A DNA stretch of 12,642 bases from Rodentolepis nana (lineage: Eukaryota > Platyhelminthes > Cestoda > Cyclophyllidea > Hymenolepididae), in NCBI GenBank assembly GCA_900617975.1, contig UZAE01001557.1, positions 1 to 12,642 of the forward strand, written 5' to 3'. Below are positions 1 through 11,560 of this stretch, piece by piece. Both the position numbers and the translations under genes were made by a program. The notes under the pieces were generated by a model. The model had not been told where the DNA came from. It did not search any database and saw only the letters and a program-made list of their open reading frames with translations. Numbering within the stretch: position 1 is the first letter of the stretch; every line of letters begins with the position of its first letter.

Positions 1-296
1 TTGGTCAAAGTGAGGTAAACAAAAAGGCTCTAAAAGTAGCACCAATTCTACAAAAGCCCCATTTCATTTGCATTTTACAATCGAATAGAACAATAGTTGC
101 CAGATAGGCAATGCACATCCCGAAAATCGAAATTTTTTAGCTAGTTAGATTTTGGCAAAACACTTGTCTATGATGTCTAGTACTAATTGACCCACTTTTA
201 TTCCAAAAAATTTATATTGTATCAGAACTCCTTAGCCTGTGGTCAAACATATTGCCTTCTCTTGTTTGTGGGGAATGCAAGCCAAAGCACTAATTA
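1..296. other. AT-rich non-coding stretch
   Basis: No open frame of useful length and no recognisable motif on either strand. It directly precedes the first copy of the dispersed repeat. Confidence 0.5.
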
Positions 297-615
297 ATTT
301 AAAATGGGGTGAGCGATAGACTTACCTCCACGTGGTGCACCCTGGGCAACGTATGCTCATTCGGCAAAAAAGTCTATCAACCGGCAGTTGACTTCTGACT
401 TCAAACTACCATCACCCCACTGTATGTCATATTCTACCACTTCCACAGAACTCATCCTATCTTTTCTCTGCTTTTGTGTGTCTCTTTTACATCTGTAAAT
501 CACTCTTCTGTTCCCCACCCCTCAACTTCCCGTACTTTGATGTTCCTTCCCCCTGTGAAACCCGAAGTCAGCTAAAGGGCTGATGGCAACTATCAAAACG
601 CCTGCCATTTTAAAT
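297..615. repeat. 11-bp perfect inverted repeat flanking repeat copy 1
   Basis: ATTTAAAATGG at 297-307 is exactly complementary to CCATTTTAAAT at 605-615, so copy 1 sits between inverted arms. The other copies do not show the same arms. This may be a transposon-like terminus kept only here, or AT-rich coincidence. Confidence 0.4.
306..604 (+). repeat. Dispersed ~290-bp repeat, copy 1 (longest copy)
   Basis: Longest of four related copies in this window (others at 8831-9081, 9334-9450 and 11290-11560). Landmarks in order: an arm GATAGACTT (315-323), overlapping palindromes CCACGTGG and GGTGCACC, the matching arm AAGTCTATC (370-378), a CTACCATCACCCC block, a pyrimidine-rich middle, then TTTGATGTTCC and a terminal AACTATC block. 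It is followed by four TAAA units (611-627), as expected for a tail of a non-LTR or SINE-like element. No RNA polymerase III A and B boxes are convincing and no long ORF is present. It is therefore non-autonomous, and its class is not settled. Strand is given relative to this copy; the true direction of transcription could be the opposite. Confidence 0.8.
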
Positions 616-627
616 AAATAAATAAAT
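611..627 (+). repeat. (TAAA)n tail
   Basis: Four TAAA units directly after copy 1. Copy 2 also ends next to ATAAATAAATA (antisense of about 8823-8834), so the association is not unique to this copy. Confidence 0.7.
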
Positions 628-740
628 GTTTCAGCGTGTATGGTCATGTAAACCAGTAGGTAAAAATCGATTAGGAATTGGCATTTGCTGCAGGCAACAA
701 AACACAGTTTGATGGCGAAAGCTCTCCATAGTAATCTTAC

Positions 741-807
741 CTTCATCAAAGCTAAAGAATAGACTGAAAAGTGCGAAAAGTACGGATTTACTCAGCTTAT
801 AGAACAT
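741..807 (-). CDS. Possible first exon encoding a signal peptide (tentative)
   Basis: On the minus strand an ATG at 807 opens a frame reading MFYKLSKSVLFALFSLFFSF then DEG, where a near-perfect donor follows (GAAG|GTAAGATT, intron starting at 740). Two lysines followed by about a dozen hydrophobic residues have the shape of a secretion signal. A short signal-peptide exon followed by an intron is common in secreted proteins of parasitic worms. No continuing exon can be assigned: the downstream side runs into repeat copy 1 and then the window edge. Chance is a serious alternative at this length. Confidence 0.2.
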
Positions 808-819
808 TTTCAAGTATGG

Positions 820-3395
820 ATACTTCTGTACTTTTTATTTGTAGTTATCTTATAAGAGCCCTATTTTAATACATCCCTAAGAAAACCGAACTGTCGATAA
901 CCTTAAATAATTTTAAGTGAGGGAAATCATTCGAAATACGTTATTGAGAAAGCAATTTTCATATCTCTCTTGTATGAAATATCAAGGTTCAAAGTCCCTT
1001 CCCCCCCCCCTGAATTATATTGTTTTACATACGAGATGTTGTGTTCAAGCCTTGGTATCTTCAACATCTTTTCTCCATACTTAAAACTTGCCATAAAAAT
1101 AGATCAAAGCACTCTCTTTACTTAAGTAGCGCGTGTAACAGACTGTAAGCTCACTTATTGGTTCCAAAGTAAGGCTAACTCAGAGGCTACTTTAAGGGGC
1201 ATTCCGTTTTCTCTTTGAATCGTTAATAATCATCTTGAGGACTTAGAGAATACGTCAGTCTTACCAGAATCAGGAGACCAAGACCTTAGTTGGTCTATAG
1301 CCACATTGGAAAGTCATCAGGAAAAGGGGAAGGTAGAGAAATAAACTTAGGACCAATGCGTTACTTTTTTCAGTAATTAGAAATAAGAGTTCGAGAATGG
1401 GTTCTTATCGACTGTGGGGTCAGTATTGCATCGTCTGCGTTTAATATGCCTTTACCGAATAGTATCCAATTCACCGAATGTATCGTCCTATGGCAGTCTA
1501 AGCGAGTGCCGTTAGGGAAGGCGTTAAATACGCTTAACTTGGAATAGAGTACAATATCCTGGAGTTATTCTAATGAGAAAAGTGCATTTCATGTCCCCCC
1601 GAGTTGGCCACCAACATCACTAGTTCTAAAGTGAAGTCAGCTGACAGTTACACACATATTTAAATTATTGTTTTAATAATCGGAAGTTCGAAATCATTAG
1701 CTCACAATTAGCTAATACCTCTCTAAATGCTTCACTTTTGAAATGGTAATTCTCTAAAGCAAAAACTGTAACTTATTCGTGGGGAGGGTCAACTACAAGC
1801 AGGGAATCATGGAAGCACATCTCATTTTATTATTCTGATGGTACAAAGCCAACTTATAAATGCTCTAATTCAACAGTAACTTCAAAATATTCATCCCGCC
1901 GATAAGGGAAATGCTTTGCTCAAAAAGTTTATTCTGAAATATTCCAGCCTCTATTCACAGTACTCTCATTCCAACTAAAACAAGATTCACCCTGGTGGTG
2001 GTGGTGGTGGTGGTGGTGTTAGCAACACTTCAGCAGAGCTGCTTTGATAAGAAATTCGGATTCAAAAGCACTTTATTGACTAGAATTAGTCAGTGTGGTT
2101 GGTTACCTCACTGAAAAAAGACGATTTCGTGACCTCTAACTTAGGTGATAACAATAGTGACAACTGCTCTTTATTATCAGCCCTGTTAACACGATTTTCG
2201 TTTAGACTTAAATCTCAGCAAGATGCAGATTAAAGCTTTCAGAATTAACTTCGATCTGGTTGAAACTATATTGGAATTATTTATTTATTTTGGATTTGAA
2301 AACTCCAGTTAATTGCTCCCATGTTAACCTAGTAAATGTGAATCAATGTAAAAGTGTTTATCTACGAATTTATTTTTCTCCTACACTTCCAATTTAGCAT
2401 TGATTCTAAACCCCAATTCAATACGTTCTTAAGAAGTATTTTCAGGTTGAGTAACCATCCCACCTTGCTAACAATCACTATTAGCAATACGCATTCAGGT
2501 ACGCTTGGTTAAAGTTTAGGAGCACTCCTTAAATACCTACTATCGACAGAATAAGTCAATTCATTTAAAAATAACTTCGGATTTCATAAATGAAACAAAG
2601 TCTTTCATGAAACCTGCTACAGAAGAGAAGCTGAATTATTATTGCTACCAAGGATTCATCTTACACCGATTCTAAGGTAATTTCATTAAGCTTTGATAGT
2701 GACCCTATTCTAGTACAACAATTGCCTTTGTTGACGGGGAAATTTAGCTAGAATGGCAAAACAAGATGTATCAAAGAACATATTTATACTAAATAAAAAC
2801 ATTGTCGTCGGATATGGCTGTTTACATTACGGGCTAATTAGGTTTACGATTTTGCATATTGAGCTTAGTTACCCAGATAGGTGGTTGGCTACTTAAAGAA
2901 CTAAAACAGTAATCTTACCTTAAACCTACTAATTGCGCTGTAAAAGATGCAACCATACATGCTCAATCAGCATTTTTAGTACACTAAAAACGTTATCTAA
3001 TTAAGTCTAAACTAATTTTATAGAGAAAAACAACCAATTTGCAATTCAGGCGATCAATAATCCAATAAATTAATCAAATACTGTTACTGCATCTTATGCC
3101 TCAGTTAGTATTAATCGGATGAATAATCAATGCACTAACGTCGTACTTCCACCTTATTAAATTGCGCGTTAACTTGCAAACCTTGAATATATAAAAATAT
3201 TTTTTCTTTACAAAACTAAAATACCAGACCTAAGAGTAAATAAGTCTAATGCAAATAACTTCCACAACAGCCATAAAGTAGGAGCAAATTTTATAGCCAA
3301 GTTCATGTATTCCAGATTTAGAATAATTCGGTGGTTATTTTGAAAGACAAAGTCATGACCTAATTGTTCCTAGACAATCAGATAGAAAAAATAAA
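820..3395. other. Long intergenic stretch without a recognisable gene
   Basis: AT-rich sequence with dense stops in all six frames. It contains a 10-base C run (1001-1010), a GGT repeat (1993-2018) and many short A/T runs. I see no RNA gene; scattered TTCGA motifs have no matching tRNA-like arms. Confidence 0.5.
1993..2018 (+). repeat. (TGG)n trinucleotide microsatellite
   Basis: Between eight and nine uninterrupted TGG units. The plus strand has many GG doublets and could form a two-tetrad G-quadruplex. It is not in a supported coding frame. Confidence 0.9.
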
Positions 3396-3399
3396 ACAG

Positions 3400-3783
3400 G
3401 TTCACTAAACACGTATTTATTCAGTATAAAAGTGAGTGAGATTCAATACGCGCAAATGGAAAAGCATGTGTGTAAGGTTTGAAGATAGTGAAGAGAAAGT
3501 GGTGGTATATGGGAAAATCTATGTACACAAGAGCAAAAAATGCATCAAGGTTTTTTAAACGAAATGGAAATGTTGTGGAGACAGAGACAAGCGTTAACCA
3601 AAGATAGAGCCACACACAAAAGAGATGATAAACAGACGTACACAAAGACGCACTAGTTTCTACACCTAGCCTCTACTTAGACTTTACAAAAAATAGACAA
3701 ATATTATTAGAGGGCTTGGGAAAAGCAGAAAGGATATGAAGAAATGCCAAATAGATTAGTAAAACACACATTGTGCATTATCT
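3400..3783 (-). other. Putative CtBP 3' UTR
   Basis: Minus-strand sequence downstream of the exon 6 stop codon (3784-3786) as far as the first AATAAA. It is pyrimidine-rich on the transcribed strand. A 74-codon open frame lies within it but has no domain-like features. The end near 3395-3405 is inferred from the poly(A) signal and the T/GT-rich sequence beyond it. Confidence 0.45.
3416..3421 (-). other. Polyadenylation signal AATAAA
   Basis: TTTATT on the plus strand reads AATAAA on the minus strand, about 360 nt past the exon 6 stop. The next minus-strand bases include GTGTTTAGTG and TTTTATTTTTTC, resembling a GU/U-rich downstream element. It is the first canonical hexamer I found downstream of CtBP. 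Confidence 0.5.
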
Positions 3784-6360
<2,577 letters not shown>

Positions 6361-6459
6361 GAAAGGAGCACCGACGATGAGGCTATAACGTTCGTAATGA
6401 CGCAGGCGAATGACATACAAGGAGTGATATTTTCATTTTCAAGCAAATCAACCCGATGC

Positions 6460-6489
6460 AGGTTTCTTAGCATTAATGCTAAGAAACCT
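6460..6489. repeat. Perfect 30-bp palindrome
   Basis: Half-site AGGTTTCTTAGCATT followed directly by its exact reverse complement, without spacer. It lies about 230 bp upstream of the CtBP start codon, in the putative 5' UTR or promoter. It could be a dimeric protein site, a hairpin in the RNA or a remnant of an inversion. Confidence 0.95.
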
Positions 6490-6595
6490 AAGGCTCGCGC
6501 TAGTGCATGAGTGCGCACGTGTGTGAGCGTGTGCGTCGTATGTGTCCTTAGCGCAGCGCATAACATCTCGTTTTAACAACCGCCTCCCCGGTCTT

Positions 6596-6607
6596 CCCCC
6601 CCCCCCC
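6596..6607 (+). repeat. 12-C homopolymer
   Basis: Uninterrupted C run within the putative promoter region, equal to a G run on the CtBP sense strand. Confidence 0.9.
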
Positions 6608-7047
6608 TAATCTCTAAAACCCCTCAAAGGATGGAAAATCGAAGACACGCCGCAGACAAACCTTGAGAGAGGGCGGTGGGTAAGTGATGCGTTCGTGCGT
6701 GTGTATCTCTTTATGAGTGCCTCCAGTTGGTTCCCTCTCACCCATACACATTTATCTATTTCCACCCTCTCCCACAGAGCTGTCGCACTAGTTAACGACA
6801 AAATGTTAACTATCGTTCAATGTGTGCGTGTGTCTGTATATGGATATATGTATGTCTGTACCTCTGGTCTGTTTTTACCTCACATGATAATTTTAATATA
6901 ACTAACACGTCCGCACTTGCAAACTTAGACTTACGCCTATGAAAAAGGACGCCAATCACTACCTCAAAGAACATGCACTTTGCTTGTTTTTTTATCGATT
7001 GATAACCATGTTGCTCATTAAGTGTGCACTTGCGGTTGTAAAACGGC

Positions 7048-8477
7048 ATGGAACCAGGTGTCTCTACTTTTCACAGATGTAGCAAGGCACACATTGTTTT
7101 TTTTAATATATTGGCGTCTGATAAGTTTGAAACAGGGTGCAGTACAAAGAAAACTTCGACGAGAGCAAGTGGCCGGACCAATCAATATAAAGTATGTTAC
7201 TGTAAAAGCACAACCAATGCGGCCCCAGCTTGTTCTAAGGCCATACAGGTGCACATTTTATAGGGGACTTTCTATCTTTGTGATCGTTTGTTTGACCCTT
7301 TGGAGGGATTTGAATAATTTACTTAGGTTAAAAAGTAAGTAAGCTGTTAGATATGTGAGATTGGCGCTCTTCACCTTATGAAAGTTCATGAAGTTCAATA
7401 AAATGCATTTGCAATACATTTCAGCTTATTGATTTTTTACCATAACTACTGTGCAGTATTGATTTTAATTAATTATGTTTCTACTCCGTGTTTAGGATAC
7501 GAATTTAATTTATTGCGGTTGAATAACATTATGGTGAATTAACTAACTTAAGAGTTGATATCAGTTGTTTACTTTTAGGCTTTCATTAAAGAACGCTATT
7601 TAATTCCTGTTCCATTCCGCATAAAATTTGTTTGTATTGCTCTTGGAGGCTAGCAACAGAAACATAGTCGACGTGTGCACAAAAATGTCCTTTTATCATA
7701 TTCCATTAGGGTTTTAACCATATCGATCCTTAACCAACTCTTTAGGCAATGTTTAAAAAACTCTTAACAGGCATTCTCTCAATTTACATATAGCTTGCCA
7801 ATATGCTAATAGGAGATATGCTATCAGGTCGGATTTACAGTGTGAAATAGGGCTCAGTAATTTATGCTGCTAAAAGTCGTGTTAATATGCAGTGGAGAGA
7901 AATTGTTATTAATTAAGTCCATTGTCATTCTCACGACTGACTTAAAACTGTCACATGCTAATAATAACTTCATTTTAAATTAAGCAAATATCCATTAATT
8001 CTTTTCAAATACGAATTTGAAGTTTGTTTATTTTACAATTCACACTAAAAGGTGGGTATTAGTTTCCCAATAAACATTTCGGAAAATTGGCCAAAATTAG
8101 TCTATTTCAACATTCTATTTGAAAGAGTCTCTCCTTCCATAATACAGTTAATTCGAATGAGTGCACTTAGTTGGGAATCATTTGCTGGAAATTTAATTGG
8201 CGATTCATCATACTCAGTTTTATACTTTGATGGGAAAGAAAATTGTCATATAGCAGTAAGCTTTATTATTGTACAAGGTGAGTGCCTGTGAGGCCGTGGT
8301 TAAAGTTTACCGATTTTTATGAACGGAGGTTTGAATTCACGTACAGTTTCGTGGCATAAAGTGTCAAGAAATAACTTAAATTGGTTTCAACCTAAAAGGA
8401 ATAAAAAAGCTGACATTGTGCTTGCTTTTGTAAAGAGTGAGTATCCCGATCTCGTCTTTATTTCAGTAGAATTTTAG
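7048..8477 (+). CDS. Tentative divergent split gene, unrecognised product
   Basis: Three plus-strand pieces join in frame: 7048-7192 (ATG in GGCATGG; ends TATAAA|GTATGT, phase 0), 8052-8277 (after ...CACTAAAAG; ends CAAG|GTGAGT, phase 1) and 8329-8477 (after GAACGGAG; stop TAG). The predicted product is about 172 residues. The middle exon reads ENWPKLVYFNILFERVSPSI and GDSSYSVLYFDGKENCHIAV, and the last reads SWHKVSRNNLNWFQPKRNKK with a C-terminus near PDLVFISVEF. The 51-bp second intron resembles the small CtBP introns. I recognise no family, signal peptide or catalytic motif. Against it: ORFs near 80 codons are expected by chance here, two acceptors have weak pyrimidine tracts and no AATAAA follows before repeat copy 2. 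The middle and last exons are more persuasive than the first. Confidence 0.3.
8052..8277 (+). CDS. Candidate internal exon of the unrecognised plus-strand gene
   Basis: An open frame of 75 codons between a TAA just upstream (8046-8048) and a strong donor GTGAGT at 8278. It has balanced composition with several Trp, Tyr and Cys. The first codon is GTG, so it needs an upstream exon to supply a start. Confidence 0.35.
8329..8477 (+). CDS. Candidate terminal exon of the unrecognised plus-strand gene
   Basis: Continues the frame after a 51-bp intron (8278-8328). It is basic and Trp-containing, then hydrophobic toward the TAG at 8475-8477. It includes an in-frame 30-base GTGAGT...TTTCAG segment (8437-8466). 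Confidence 0.3.
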
Positions 8478-8592
8478 GCTGCTGTGAGCTACGATCAGCA
8501 GGCTTGAAGTTATAAGCTACTTCTCCCTAGAATCTGGGTGATTTTATATTCATTGTATTTTGAGCTAATTGAGCAGTTGGTTTACCTTATAG

Positions 8593-8685
8593 ATTTGTCA
8601 TGCCTTCCAAGAGCAATCAGATGATTCTGCAAATAGGAATATTTATTCTAACAAAGCTCATCAAGGAGCTGGAAAGGATGGTTAA
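8593..8685 (+). CDS. Possible alternative last exon (weak)
   Basis: After a good acceptor (GGTTTACCTTATAG|ATT) a 30-codon frame reads CHAFQEQSDDSANRNIYSNK and ends at TAA. It would join in phase 0 to a weaker donor TTT|GTAAAG at 8430. Support is composition and splice sites only. Confidence 0.15.
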   Translation: MCHAFQEQSDDSANRNIYSNKAHQGAGKDG

Positions 8686-8830
8686 AAGCTGAGTATTTCA
8701 TTGGTTAGTCTGACCACAAATGTTGCCCAGACATTTGTTGCTTCAATGCGATAGTATTTATATGTCCTGTGACCTGAACAATTATGTCCATAAAAACGTT
8801 TGTCGCCTAACAGAGATCTCGTATTTATTT

Positions 8831-9081
8831 ATGGCTTTATGATTTCGGAGAGGAACGTCAAAGACGTAAAAATTCGAGAGGGGAAGAGAAGAGTGAATCA
8901 CAGATGTAAGACAGACAGATACAGAGGTTGAGGAAAAAGGAAAGATGAGTACTCTGGAATTGGTCGAATAAGACATAGAGTTGGGTCATGGTAGGTCGAA
9001 GCCAACTGCCAGTTTATTGACTTTTTGCTGTAAGAGTATACATTGGCCAGGGTACATTACGTAGACGTAAGTCTGTCACGT
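8831..9081 (-). repeat. Dispersed repeat, copy 2 (inverted, diverged)
   Basis: Read on the minus strand it follows copy 1 from GACAGACTTACG through AAACTGGCAGTTGGCTTC, CTACCATGACCC, ATGTCTTATTCGACCA and TTGACGTTCCTC to ATAAAGCC. About 25 bases near the end, present in copies 1 and 4, are missing. An ATAAATAAATA tract adjoins it, as in copy 1. Confidence 0.8.
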
Positions 9082-9333
9082 ATTGGATATTCAATGAGCA
9101 ATCGCGAAACCTGTGGGTTGCGATGAGTAACTTCCAAGGATGTGTACCTTCATGAGTAATCACAATATGACCATTTTCCTGGTAGGTGCTTAAACTTATA
9201 TCATATGTTGATTTAAATCCCTCCTGACCTTAGAGCAACCTCATAAAACTTTTAAAATTTTTACCTTATGTGACCTCAACAGTATCCATCTGCTGCGTTA
9301 TCTTAAATTAAACTCAACTATGCTAATTCCACT

Positions 9334-9450
9334 GGGTTGTGCGATAGACTTACCTCCACGTGGTGCACCCTGGGCAACGTATATTCATACGGGTAAAAAG
9401 GTCTATCAACTGGCAGTTGACTTCTCACTTCTAACTACCATCACCTCACT
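9334..9450 (+). repeat. Dispersed repeat, copy 3 (partial, most similar to copy 1)
   Basis: Matches about the first 120 bases of copy 1 with roughly one difference in ten, including GATAGACTTACCTCCACGTG and the TGGTGCACCCTGGGCAACGT block. Similarity stops abruptly after CTACCATCACCTCAC. The hairpin arms are kept (9343-9351 with 9399-9407, one G-T pair). Confidence 0.85.
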
Positions 9451-9525
9451 TTAATTGTCACTGGTACGAAATGTTGTCTTTTTCAGTGAATCATAAATAC
9501 TTTGACTTTGTGGTTTGTCGATTTG

Positions 9526-9873
9526 TTACACCATAATTAATCCAATACAATAAGCGGTGGATCTCATTACTGCTCTTGTTAATGAGTTTATCGAAGACTC
9601 AATTGATTGGGACATATGAACATTATACTTTTTTAGTATTTGAGGACAATAAAATGAAACATTAAAACCGACCAATTTTGTTAAGTTGCAAATCAAAGGA
9701 CGATTCATGAAATCTGACTTTTGAAAAGTGAAACATCCATTTAACAAATATTCCATAACCCGATGATAGGAATCTATTTTAGGAAAGCTCTTAGATACTT
9801 TTACATTGTTCCTTTTGCATTTTTGACCACTGCAGAATTGCCACTTATTGAAATTGCTGTTGAGTGATGTCAA
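9526..9873 (-). CDS. Unexplained 115-codon open frame
   Basis: Longest open frame outside CtBP apart from its antisense shadows. It opens with TTG, so it could only be an exon; acceptor-like ends CTCAACAG| and TTCTGCAG| lie near its 5' side on the minus strand. It includes SYHRVMEYLLNGCFTFQKSD and LTKLVGFNVSFYCPQILKKY and ends at TAA. Composition is balanced rather than AT-driven, but I recognise no family. About one ORF this long is expected by chance in this composition. Confidence 0.2.
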   Translation of the reverse strand: MTSLNSNFNKWQFCSGQKCKRNNVKVSKSFPKIDSYHRVMEYLLNGCFTFQKSDFMNRPLICNLTKLVGFNVSFYCPQILKKYNVHMSQSIESSINSLTRAVMRSTAYCIGLIMV

Positions 9874-11289
9874 TTACATTTCAAAACTAAAAATAATATT
9901 TTTTTGGCATTGATGTATATAATGCAAGTAGGAAACTTTGGTTGGCAATTACAAACTTTGTCGATCTTTGATTTTTTCCCCAACAGGTTGATTGAATTCG
10001 TAGTTATTTCCATTCAGTATAAATTAAATCAAACAATGTGCCGAATGCGTTATATTTATAAGTCAGATTGGATTGATTTCCTCTCTGGCACAATAAAATA
10101 TTTAAAATAATATTGACTCAAAATTTGCTTCATTTTTTTACTATCGTGCAAGGGTGTAACGCAAAATACTATTTTGAAGAATTAAAATTTCATGGATTTA
10201 AATGCTTGTTTAATTAGATTAATAAAAAGGGTCCTTTAATCTTCACATCAATAAAATGAGTTGCATAAGGAGATGTATGGCTTTCAAGAGCAATATATTT
10301 TGAAGAATTGAGATTTCTCGGAAACATATGCCATAAGTGGGGCTTTTCAAGATATTTGGATACAATGTGTCAAAAAATTGCACTTCATTACAATCCTTTT
10401 TTATAATTAATTGTGTATAAATCTTGAGTGAATACGGCTTACCAAAGGGCGGTTACTTAAACCATTTTACCATCATATTCACACTTTAGTAAAAGTAATA
10501 TGTCGAATGTCAAGTTAGGCCAATTCACTTTAATAACCATTTTAGAAAAGGAAATAGATAGAACTAGTATGATCGAACATCAAGGCTAAAAAGGCTAAAT
10601 GTTGTACTGAATTTCAAACTCAAATGAGATCAGATTTTTTTTAATTTTTTCGGTTTTGCGCTCAGTGTCTTTGTATATTCTCTTTGTTGTATAATGAACC
10701 TATTGTAAATCGATTTCATTTGATCTCGACAATTGAAGTTACAATTGGCTTTGAATTACTATGTTATTTTGAACTACAATCATTCCTTTTCAACAAGCCA
10801 TTTAGAACTCATTTGAATTTTATAGGCAAAAATAAATTTGACTTTTGGCGTCGATCACATTTTAAATAACTTAAGTAAGTAATGATTTGAATTTAAAGTG
10901 GAGTAGATTAACCTAGACGTTTTTAGTTTTCCACTTGACGGTTTCACACTTTGATATTGCCGATTAAGGTTTTATTGGGTGAATATGAGCTGAATGAACC
11001 GGCAAATACTTAATACATTCCTAATTTATGCACAACTTCTTCTATCTATCTAGCACATTTGAAGTGACATAGTTTTAGATCACAAGTGTCTCTCTATCCA
11101 GAGAATGATTTATGACAAAATCTAATCCTCCTAAACAAGCTAATTATGACATGGATTATGTAAATTGTTTTAGCCAAGAAATTCATGATATTATGTTGGA
11201 AGCAGAGTAAATCTAAGATATCGGATTTAAACTAGCTATCACTGTCTCCAATTGGTTTAGCTTTGAACTATCATCTATAGCAAATTGCC
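9874..11289. other. AT-rich non-coding stretch
   Basis: Open frames of 68 codons (9904-10110, plus) and 61 codons (10684-10869, plus) are at chance level. A good acceptor-like CTTTGATTTTTTCCCCAACAG at about 9966-9986 has no convincing exon after it. The stretch holds the diverged direct repeat at 10161-10331. Confidence 0.4.
10161..10331 (+). repeat. Diverged direct repeat, ~125-130 bp spacing
   Basis: GCAAAATACTATTTTGAAGA at 10161-10180 and the related GCAATATATTTTGAAGAATT from 10290 both continue into similar sequence (ATTAAAATTTC and GAGATTTC). Similarity outside these cores is weak. Confidence 0.45.
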
Positions 11290-11304
11290 GGCTTTATGAT
11301 AGTT
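11266..11304. repeat. Short inverted repeat at the edge of copy 4
   Basis: AACTATCAT at 11266-11274 faces ATGATAGTT at 11296-11304. The second arm is the end of copy 4; the first lies just outside it. Confidence 0.6.
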
Positions 11305-11560
11305 ATCAGTCCAACTCTAGCTGATTTCGGGCTTCACAGAGGGGTGGAGGAACATCAAAGTAGCAGAAAGTCTCGGGGAGGGGAACGGAAGATTGATTCA
11401 CATACGTAAGAGAGAAAGAGACAAACAGGTTAAGGAAAAAGGTGAGGTGAGTACTATGAGAATGGTCGAATATGACATATATTGGGGTCATGATAGTTTA
11501 AAGTCTTTTATTGCCGTATGAGTAAACACTGCCCTGGATATATCGCGTAAACTGCTTTGC
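11290..11560 (-). repeat. Dispersed repeat, copy 4 (inverted)
   Basis: On the minus strand it aligns to copy 1 from CAGTTTACG and CCAGGGCAGTGT through CTATCATGACCCC, ATGTCATATTCGACCA and TACTTTGATGTTCC to AAATCAGCTAG and AACTATCATAAAGCC. Some 25 bases around the second hairpin arm are lost. With copy 1 it defines the far end of the element. Confidence 0.8.

Larger units (their letters stand above)
6361..7047. promoter_or_regulatory. Probable CtBP promoter/5' UTR region, possibly bidirectional
   Basis: Less AT-rich than the surroundings, with alternating TG/CG tracts (6508-6545, 6692-6708, 6820-6860), a 12-C run and a 30-bp palindrome. It lies between the CtBP start and a tentative divergent ATG at 7048. 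No TATA box is well placed for CtBP; the start site cannot be fixed from sequence. Confidence 0.4.

Noticed and set aside
306..604. Spliced-leader RNA or hammerhead ribozyme within the repeat
   Set aside because: The antisense GTAAGT suggested a leader RNA and CTGATGG suggested a ribozyme core, but no Sm site follows the donor and the ribozyme's conserved GA and GAAA partners are absent.
522..749. 75-codon minus-strand frame
   Set aside because: Largely the antisense of repeat copy 1 and flank; explained by the repeat.
6607..6901. Overlapping frames on both strands
   Set aside because: Low-complexity TG/CA-driven translations with no domain-like features.
8782..8976. 64-codon minus-strand frame
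   Set aside because: Lies mostly within repeat copy 2.
11306..11491. 61-codon minus-strand frame
   Set aside because: Lies within repeat copy 4.
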